Assembly: GCA_002375465.1 (NCBI GenBank)
Contig: DFLT01000002.1
Location: 70,861 to 134,860 of the forward strand
Length of the DNA stretch: 64,000 nt
Direction: 5' to 3'
Source: Alphaproteobacteria bacterium UBA3612
Lineage (GTDB): Bacteria > Pseudomonadota > Alphaproteobacteria > Sphingomonadales > Sphingomonadaceae
The translations under genes were made by a program, and so were the position numbers. Shown here in pieces: positions 57,564 to 64,000 of this stretch. The notes beneath the pieces are model-generated. The model saw nothing but the letters and a program-made list of their open reading frames with translations, did not search any database and had not been told where the DNA came from. Position 1 is the stretch's first letter; every line of letters starts with the position of its first letter.

Positions 57564-59140
57564 TTGAACAGGCCAGCTTTGCACTGCGCGGGCGCAACCC
57601 CGATGTGCTGACCTGCATCGCCAACCTGTCAAACGACGAGGTGTTCACGCCGCCGGAGTTCGCCAACCGGATGCTGGATACGCTGGCAGAGGCATGGGCG
57701 GCGGACAATGGTGGCGCGAGCATCTGGGCGGACAATTCGGTCAGGTTTCTGGACCCGTTCACGAAATCCGGTGTCTTCCTGCGGGAAATTGCCAAGCGGC
57801 TAATCGCTGGGCTGGAAACCGAAATCCCGGATTTGCAGACCCGCGTTGACCACATCCTGACCCAGCAGGTTTTCGGCATCGGTATCACCCGGCTGACCAG
57901 CCTGCTGGCGCGCCGCAGCCTCTATTGCTCCAAGCACGCGACCGGCGAGCATTCCGTCGCCACGGCATTTGCCAACGACGATGGCAATATCTGGTTTGAG
58001 CGCACCGAGCATTCTTGGGATGGCTCAAAATGCCAATTTTGCGGTGCTCCCCGTGCAATCTTCGATCGCGAACCGGAATTGGAAAACCATGCTTACGCCT
58101 TCATCCACACCAACGACATAAAAGCTCGCCTCGGCGAGTTGTTCGGAGCCGACATGCAGTTCGATGTAATTATTGGAAATCCGCCATATCAGATGACGGG
58201 CGGCGCAGGCGGAACAAGCGACTCTTCAATCTATCACTTGTTCGTGGAGCAGGCAGCCAAACTTGAACCGCGCTTTGTCAGCATGGTTATCCCTTCTCGT
58301 TGGATGGCTGGTGGGCGTGGAATGGATGGATTTCGGCAGTCTTTCCTTGGAGGTGGACACCTGCGGGAACTATCGGATTTCCCTGCATCGAGCGAAGTGT
58401 TTCCTGGAGTCGAGATTAAGGCCGGTGTTTGCTATTTCCTTTGGGATAGTGCGCACCAGGGCAACTGCAACGTGACCACTTTCCGAGGCGGGGAAGCACT
58501 TGGACCAGTTTCACGCAAGCTCGATGAATATGACATTTTTGTTCGTGACGGTCGTGCAATCTCGATACTGCACAAGGTCCTTGAGCGCGAGGAGCTGCCG
58601 ATTAATTCGATATTGTCTCGCGATACCACATTCGGCCTAGCATCAAACTTTGACGGATACTCTGAAACCGAAAAGTCGGGGCACATACCACTTTTCTATA
58701 TTCGCAGGATGAAGAGGGGTATCGGCTACGTTCCTCGCGAAGCAATATCGAAAAACGTTCATTTGATCGACCGTTGGAAGCTACTTGTTCCTGAGGCATA
58801 CAATGGAGGTGATGGGCTGCCTCACCAGATTTTGGGAAAACCCCTGATCGCACCGGCCCCATCTGCCTGCACGCAGTCTTATCTCGTATTTGATGTGGCT
58901 ACACCCGACGAAGCTGCAAGCATCCAGTCATATTACATGACACGATTTTTCCGGTTTCTTGTCTCACAGCGGAAAATTACCCAGCACGCTTTGAACTCAA
59001 CATACGCTTGGGTGCCGATGCAGACGTGGGATCGCACTTGGACCGATGAAGTGCTCTACGAAAAATACCGAATTTCAGATGAAGAGCGCGCCTATATTGA
59101 ATCTCAAGTGCGATCCATGAGCGTCGACGATGGCGAGTAA
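57560..59140 (+). CDS. Eco57I-type DNA methyltransferase-like protein with NPPY but altered SAM motif
   Basis: A 526-residue protein. The N-terminus has SNDEVFTPPEFANRMLDTL, another VFTP motif. The SAM-motif position reads VRFLDPFTKSGVFLREIAKR, where the usual A-C-G-S-G-N is replaced by F-T-K-S-G-V. The catalytic motif FDVIIGNPPYQMTG is intact near residue 207. A C-x2-C segment (SKCQFCGAPRAIFD) is inserted near residue 158. The C-terminal 300 residues form a target-recognition-like region. It overlaps the upstream methyltransferase-like gene by four bases and the helicase gene by eleven. Confidence 0.88.
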   Translation: MIEQASFALRGRNPDVLTCIANLSNDEVFTPPEFANRMLDTLAEAWAADNGGASIWADNSVRFLDPFTKSGVFLREIAKRLIAGLETEIPDLQTRVDHILTQQVFGIGITRLTSLLARRSLYCSKHATGEHSVATAFANDDGNIWFERTEHSWDGSKCQFCGAPRAIFDREPELENHAYAFIHTNDIKARLGELFGADMQFDVIIGNPPYQMTGGAGGTSDSSIYHLFVEQAAKLEPRFVSMVIPSRWMAGGRGMDGFRQSFLGGGHLRELSDFPASSEVFPGVEIKAGVCYFLWDSAHQGNCNVTTFRGGEALGPVSRKLDEYDIFVRDGRAISILHKVLEREELPINSILSRDTTFGLASNFDGYSETEKSGHIPLFYIRRMKRGIGYVPREAISKNVHLIDRWKLLVPEAYNGGDGLPHQILGKPLIAPAPSACTQSYLVFDVATPDEAASIQSYYMTRFFRFLVSQRKITQHALNSTYAWVPMQTWDRTWTDEVLYEKYRISDEERAYIESQVRSMSVDDGE

Positions 59141-61682
59141 GCCTTCTATTGATCAGATATTGACCGCCAAACCCGATGCGCGCCCGCGCATCTACGCTTA
59201 TTCTATCGCGGATGAAGCACATGACGGCTTGCTCAAGGTCGGCCAGACAACGCGCGACGTGAAGCAGCGGATTGCCGAGCAGTTAAAGACAGCAGCGATT
59301 GCCAACTACACCATTGAACTAGACGAACCCGGCGAGGCCGATGACGGGTCGATCATCACTGACCACGCCGTGCGCGATGCGCTCAAACGCAAGGGTTTTG
59401 CCAATCCGCAGCTTGAATGGATGCGATGCTCGCTGGCCGATGTGAAAACCGTGCTGGCCGAACTGCGCAGCGGGCAGAAATTCACCGGCACGCATCATGA
59501 GGACTTCCCGCCGCGCAAGGAGCAGTTGGAAGCGGTCGAGCAGACCTACGCCTATTATCACTCGCGCTGGCAGCAGGATGCCAATGCCGTTCCCCGCTTT
59601 CTGTGGAACGCCAAGATGCGTTTCGGGAAGACCTTCACCAGTTATCAGCTTGCCAAGAAGCTTGGCGCGAAGCGGGTCCTGGTGCTGACCTTCAAGCCCG
59701 CCGTCGAAGATGCCTGGCAGACGGATCTTGAATCCCATGTCGATTTCGACGGGTGGCAGTATCTCTCCCGCAATTCCGGGCGCGATCCCAGCCAGATCGA
59801 CGGTGACAAGCCGGTGGTCTATTTCGGCTCGTTCCAGGACCTGCTGGGGCGCGACAAGGCGGGGAACATCAAGGCCCGCAACGAATGGCTCCACACGATC
59901 AACTGGGATTTGGTCGTGTTCGACGAATATCATTTCGGCGCATGGCGCGAGACGGCCAAGGAGCTTTTCGAGGGCGAGGATGCAGGCGAGGCCAAGAAGG
60001 AAGCCAAGCTGGAATATGCCGATGGTCTGGACGATGTGAACGAAGACCTTGGTGTCATGTCGGAAAGCGAAACCGACTTTCTGCCGATTACCACGCGGGC
60101 ATACCTCTATCTTTCTGGCACACCCTTCAAGGCGCTGGCCACGGGCGAGTTCATCGAAGAGCAGATATTCAACTGGACCTACACGGACGAGCAGCGCGCC
60201 AAGGAAGAATTTGCCGCTCAGCATCCGGGGCAGCGCAATCCTTACGGCGCATTGCCGCAAATGCGCCTGCTGACTTACCAGATGCCGCCGGAAATTACTC
60301 ACATTGCCAGCGGCGGCGAGCTGGACGAGTTTGATCTCAATGAGTTTTTCGCGGCAAACGGCACAGGCGTTCTCGCGCAGTTTAAGCACAAGGACGAGGT
60401 GCAGAAATGGCTCAACGTCATTCGCAACTCGCCAGATGCACCGCGATCATTCGACAGCATCAAGACGGGCGTTGTTCCGCCGTGGCCCTATTCGGACACG
60501 CGGCTTCTGCCTCACTTGCAGCATAGCTTCTGGTTCCTGCCTAATGTCGCCGCCTGCCATGCTATGGCGAACTTGCTGGAAGAGAAACACAACACGTTCT
60601 GGCACGATTATCAGGTGATCGTGGCCGCAGGCGCATCGGCGGGCATCGGCCTTGATGCCTTGCCGCCCGTTCGGGACAAGGTTGGCAGCGGTTTCGACAC
60701 TAAGACCATCACGCTTTCCTGCGGCAAGCTGACCACCGGGGTTACGGTCAAGCAATGGTCGTCGATCCTGATGCTGCGCAATCTCCAATCGCCGGAAACA
60801 TATTTTCAGGCGGCGTTCCGGGTGCAGTCGCCCTGGTCGATCAAGAATCCCAACGGGGACAATCCGAACGAGGAAGAGATCATCAAGCCGGTCTGCTTCG
60901 TGTTCGATTTCGCCCCGACTAGGGCGCTGCGGCAGTTGTCGGAATATGGCATCGGCCTTTCACCGGGGGAAGCGAACCCGGAAAACGCCGTGAAGGAACT
61001 TGTCTCGTTCCTGCCCGTGCTGGCCTATGACGGCGCGAAGATGATGCAGATCGACGCGGGCGGCATCCTCGACATTGCGATGGCGGGAACGTCCGCGACC
61101 CTGCTGGCCCGGAAATGGGAATCGGCCATGCTGGTGAACGTGGACAACGACACGTTGCGCCGCGTTCTCGAAAACCCCGAAGCGATGGCTGCTGTTGAGC
61201 GGATCGAAGGTTGGCGCGCCTTGGGCGACAACATCATCGAAACGATTATCAACAAGAGCGAGAAGATCAAGGACATCAAGGACAAGGCCAAAGCCAATGA
61301 CGGGGAGCTGACCCCGAAAGAGAAGAAGGAACTGACCGCCGAGGAAAAGGAGTTCAAAACCAAGCGCAAGCTGGTTCAGGAAAAGCTGATAAAGTTCGCC
61401 ACCCGCATCCCGGCCTTCATGTATCTGACCGACTTCCGCGAAAACAAGCTACAGGACGTGATTACCAAGCTGGAACCGGACCTTTTCCATGCGGTTACTG
61501 GCCTGACCGTGGCGGATTTCCACCTGTTGGTTCGCCTTCGAGTGTTCAACACCGAGCGGATGAATGAAGCGGTTTTCGCGTTCCGCCGCTACGAAGATGC
61601 CTCGCTACGCTATACCGGCATCGAGAGCCACGAAGGGCTAACGCATTATGGCCTGTATGACACCGTAGTGGCGAAGGAGTGA
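59130..61682 (+). CDS. GIY-YIG/T5orf172-like nuclease fused to a DEAD/DEAH helicase
   Basis: An 850-residue protein. Residues 18-75 have RIYAYSIADEAHDGLLKVGQ and TTRDVKQRIAEQL, the GIY-YIG/T5orf172 pattern of Tyr and K-V-G-Q-T...R. The helicase core starts at about residue 125: LWNAKMRFGKTFTSYQLAKK (motif I), VVFDEYHFGAWRET (DEYH), YLYLSGTPFKALAT (motif III), LSCGKLTTGVTVKQWSSI and ETYFQAAFRVQSPW (motif VI). The end is a charged helical region (KDKAKANDGELTPKEKKELT). It could be the restriction motor of the operon. It overlaps the methyltransferase gene by eleven bases. Confidence 0.9.
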   Translation: MASKPSIDQILTAKPDARPRIYAYSIADEAHDGLLKVGQTTRDVKQRIAEQLKTAAIANYTIELDEPGEADDGSIITDHAVRDALKRKGFANPQLEWMRCSLADVKTVLAELRSGQKFTGTHHEDFPPRKEQLEAVEQTYAYYHSRWQQDANAVPRFLWNAKMRFGKTFTSYQLAKKLGAKRVLVLTFKPAVEDAWQTDLESHVDFDGWQYLSRNSGRDPSQIDGDKPVVYFGSFQDLLGRDKAGNIKARNEWLHTINWDLVVFDEYHFGAWRETAKELFEGEDAGEAKKEAKLEYADGLDDVNEDLGVMSESETDFLPITTRAYLYLSGTPFKALATGEFIEEQIFNWTYTDEQRAKEEFAAQHPGQRNPYGALPQMRLLTYQMPPEITHIASGGELDEFDLNEFFAANGTGVLAQFKHKDEVQKWLNVIRNSPDAPRSFDSIKTGVVPPWPYSDTRLLPHLQHSFWFLPNVAACHAMANLLEEKHNTFWHDYQVIVAAGASAGIGLDALPPVRDKVGSGFDTKTITLSCGKLTTGVTVKQWSSILMLRNLQSPETYFQAAFRVQSPWSIKNPNGDNPNEEEIIKPVCFVFDFAPTRALRQLSEYGIGLSPGEANPENAVKELVSFLPVLAYDGAKMMQIDAGGILDIAMAGTSATLLARKWESAMLVNVDNDTLRRVLENPEAMAAVERIEGWRALGDNIIETIINKSEKIKDIKDKAKANDGELTPKEKKELTAEEKEFKTKRKLVQEKLIKFATRIPAFMYLTDFRENKLQDVITKLEPDLFHAVTGLTVADFHLLVRLRVFNTERMNEAVFAFRRYEDASLRYTGIESHEGLTHYGLYDTVVAKE

Positions 61683-64000
61683 ATGGATTTTGGGGGCTGC
61701 ATGACGACCGAAGCCGAGGCGTTGGCCAATATCCTTGCATGGACCGCAGACAGCCCAGGCTGGCAACGCGATGCGTTGCGCAGGCTTGCGGCAGAGGGTA
61801 GTGTTGATGCCGCCGGGCTCGATGAGCTTGTAGCCATCTGCAAAGGCGACGGTCAGGCAGTACCGTTAGAAGCGGCACACTTGCGCGACCCCAACCGCGA
61901 TCAAGGAGAAGTCTATCTGCGGCAGGTGCATGACGTGCGAAATGTTAACGCCTTGGCTCCCGATCAGAGGCTATCTCTTCACCGTGTTGGACTGACCATA
62001 ATCTATGGCGATAATGGATCAGGAAAATCCGGTTACGCCCGTATCCTGAAACGCGCATGTCGGGCACGCATCTCGGGGCGTGGCGAGGAGATCATACCCG
62101 ACATCTATGACGCCCAGCCCGGCACCCCGAGCGCCACCATTGAATACGCGATCAGCGGCCAGAACCGCACATGCGCATGGCAGCTTGGCCAGCCCGCCGA
62201 TACGGCGTTATCCGCTGTAAGCGTTTTTGACTCCCGCACCGCCAACATCCATGTCGATGAAACCAACGACGTAGCCTACACGCCATTCCCGCTCAAGCTG
62301 CTGAGCGCCCTAGCCCAGCTTTGTAAGTCGGTGAAAGATAAGCTCGCCGCTGAGATCACCCAGCTACAGGCGCAGACGCCGCAGAGCATTAACACCCCCA
62401 CATGCAGCCCCACCAGCAAAGTCGGTCAGCTTCTTGCGCGCCTTGCCGCAAATACCGATCCAGCCGCCGTGGAGGCGCTGGCGACTCTTACGCAGGCCGA
62501 ACAGGACCGGCTGGCGCAACTCACCGCCGACCTCGCCGGTGATCCTGCGCGCGCTGCCCGCCAGCTTGCCGCGCTTAAAGCCAAGGTCGAAGGATATATT
62601 GCTCAGCTGGACGTACTGGTTGCTGCCATCAGTGATGATGGCGTCACCTCGCTCCGCCGACTGGCGAACGATAGTGAAGCGGCGCGGCGAGCGGCGGAGG
62701 CCGCGTCGGGCGCGTTGTTTGCAGGCGAGCCGTTACCCCATATTGGCTCCGAGGTGTGGCAATCGCTGTGGGAAAGCGCGCGGGCCTTTTCGGTTGAGGC
62801 GGCCTATCCCGAGCGGGATTTTCCCGTCACCGATGCCGGCAGCGTTTGCGTTCTGTGCCAGCAGGAACTGACCCCGCAAGCCGCCGACCGCCTCAATCGC
62901 TTCGAGAATTTCGTGCGCGACGACAGCCAGCAGCGAGCCGATGCCGCACGCGCAGCCTATGACGACGCCGTTACGGCATTCGCGGGAAGCGGACTGACTC
63001 TGGCCGAACTCACCGCCATCGTGGCGACCATCCGTGACGATTTGCGTCAGGATGCGCTGGCCACCGAAGTCAGACGTGCGGGCGTACACGCCCTCTGGCG
63101 TCATCGTCAGATCCGCCGCCGTCATGCCGACCCCACCGCCATCATCGATGCGAAACTGGTCGCTTTGCCGCCTAAGGCTTTGGTCGATCAGGTGGCGGAC
63201 CTTGATGCGCGAGGCGAAGCGCTTGCGGTAGAGGCCGATTCCCCTGCGCGCGAGGCGCTGATCGCCGAGCGCACCGAGCTTGCCGATCGCCAATGGCTTA
63301 ACGGCATCAAGGCAGACGTGCTGGCGCAGATCGAGCGCCTGAAACAGATCAAGGCGCTCGAAGCGGCACAGCGCGACACCGCGACCAACCGCATAACTAC
63401 GAAAAGCACGGAAGTTGCGCAGGCATTGGTAACGGACGCGCTGCGCGCGCAGTTTGCGCGTGAGGTGGCGAGTTTCGAGATTGCAGGGCTTGCCGTCGAG
63501 TTGCGCCAGCAAAACAGCGTGCAGGGCGTGCCACGCTTCAAGGTTGCGCTGACTCGCAAGCCCACTGCATCGGTGGGGCAGGTCTTGAGCGAGGGCGAGC
63601 ATCGATGCGTCGCCTTGGCCGCGTTCATGGCGGAACTCGCCACGACCGAGAACAAATCCGGCATCGTATTTGACGATCCTGTGTCCTCGCTCGACCACAT
63701 GCACCGCGAGGCCGTTGCCAAGCGGCTGATCGCGGAAGCGGCGAACCGACAGGTCATCGTGTTCACGCACGATCTGGCTTTTCTGTTCGAGCTGGATCGA
63801 GCTGCGAAAGAGGTGGACCCTACTCCGCAGGTTGCCATAAGTTCTGTCAGTCGCGGCACCGAAAAGGCTGGTTTCTGTCGTAGTGAGCCTCCCTTCAAGG
63901 CACGGCGCGTCACCGACATTACCACAAGCCTGACCAACCAGCTCGCCAATGAACGCTATCACTTCGATCAGGGCGATCAGGACAAATGGCGTGAAACGGT
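61683..64000 (+). CDS. Zinc-hook AAA/ABC ATPase (RloC/Rad50-like), cut by the window end
   Basis: The frame is open from ATG 61683 (or ATG 61701) to the end of the window, about 772 residues with no stop. Walker A is LTIIYGDNGSGKSGYARILK near residues 105-116. Long coiled-coil segments flank a CVLCQQELTP hook motif at about residue 387. The ABC signature LSEGEHRCVALAAFMAEL is near 636, Walker B SGIVFDDPVSSLDHM near 660 and the H-loop VIVFTHDLAFL follows. The zinc hook between Walker A and B is typical of Rad50-like proteins such as RloC, which senses DNA damage. Whether a C-terminal nuclease exists cannot be seen. It is directly after the helicase gene. Confidence 0.88.
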   Translation, partial: MDFGGCMTTEAEALANILAWTADSPGWQRDALRRLAAEGSVDAAGLDELVAICKGDGQAVPLEAAHLRDPNRDQGEVYLRQVHDVRNVNALAPDQRLSLHRVGLTIIYGDNGSGKSGYARILKRACRARISGRGEEIIPDIYDAQPGTPSATIEYAISGQNRTCAWQLGQPADTALSAVSVFDSRTANIHVDETNDVAYTPFPLKLLSALAQLCKSVKDKLAAEITQLQAQTPQSINTPTCSPTSKVGQLLARLAANTDPAAVEALATLTQAEQDRLAQLTADLAGDPARAARQLAALKAKVEGYIAQLDVLVAAISDDGVTSLRRLANDSEAARRAAEAASGALFAGEPLPHIGSEVWQSLWESARAFSVEAAYPERDFPVTDAGSVCVLCQQELTPQAADRLNRFENFVRDDSQQRADAARAAYDDAVTAFAGSGLTLAELTAIVATIRDDLRQDALATEVRRAGVHALWRHRQIRRRHADPTAIIDAKLVALPPKALVDQVADLDARGEALAVEADSPAREALIAERTELADRQWLNGIKADVLAQIERLKQIKALEAAQRDTATNRITTKSTEVAQALVTDALRAQFAREVASFEIAGLAVELRQQNSVQGVPRFKVALTRKPTASVGQVLSEGEHRCVALAAFMAELATTENKSGIVFDDPVSSLDHMHREAVAKRLIAEAANRQVIVFTHDLAFLFELDRAAKEVDPTPQVAISSVSRGTEKAGFCRSEPPFKARRVTDITTSLTNQLANERYHFDQGDQDKWRET

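Overview
The window reads as chromosomal DNA from an alphaproteobacterium of the order Sphingomonadales (Sphingomonadaceae or Erythrobacteraceae). This is inferred from the high GC content, the gene neighbourhoods (yggT-folD-marC; rsmB-rpe-heparinase-purH), a 45-residue SdhAF4-type protein, and mobile-element families common in that order (DUF3768, DUF3892, Ti-type TraA). No database search was possible. Family names come from motif recognition only.

Region 1, 1-22148, is ordinary core chromosome. It holds a cut-off gene end, then yggT-folD-marC. Next is a minus-strand operon of an FAD amine-oxidase/UGM-like enzyme, GtrA and a large polytopic GT-C/STT3-like protein, probably for cell-surface glycosylation. 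An NTF2-like protein and argG follow, then a secreted EF-hand protein. A lipid cluster comes after that: an outer-membrane phospholipase A, a fatty-acid hydroxylase/sterol desaturase and a cyclopropane-fatty-acid synthase. The rest of the core is RlpA, an M19 dipeptidase, SdhAF4, an SDR, RsmB, Rpe, a heparinase II/III protein, PurH, and three poorly known genes including an HEXXH protein.

Region 2, 22559-46708, looks like an integrated mobilizable island. Near-identical fragments resembling the 3' end of a tRNA gene lie at both ends. A P4-type tyrosine integrase sits just inside the right copy, with an AlpA-like regulator beside it. The cargo is a set of small genes (DUF3892 and others), an XRE/ImmA-protease/exonuclease-I-like cluster, a Ti-type TraA relaxase-helicase with two small TraD-like proteins, a fused nucleotidyltransferase-HEPN protein, an HTH/GIY-YIG protein, an AbiE toxin-antitoxin pair, an HNH nuclease, a GmrSD-like DUF262 protein, a complete type I restriction-modification operon whose HsdS carries an extra C-terminal domain, and a HigBA pair. 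Palindromic operator-like sites precede the XRE, AbiE and HigBA operons.

Region 3, 46709-64000, appears to be a second element that continues past the window. It carries a nuclease/zinc-finger fusion, a small protein paired with an AbiEii-like nucleotidyltransferase behind a GTTC-N7-GTTC motif, a second AlpA-like regulator, an oriT-like hairpin region, a TrwB/TraD-type coupling protein, a MobF (TrwC-like) relaxase and an ArdC-like protein. It ends with a tightly packed operon: two methyltransferase-like proteins with complementary motifs, a GIY-YIG/DEAD helicase, and a zinc-hook ATPase cut by the window edge. No type IV secretion channel genes are present, so both elements look mobilizable rather than self-transmissible within this window. 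The last operon is the best candidate for an under-described defence system.
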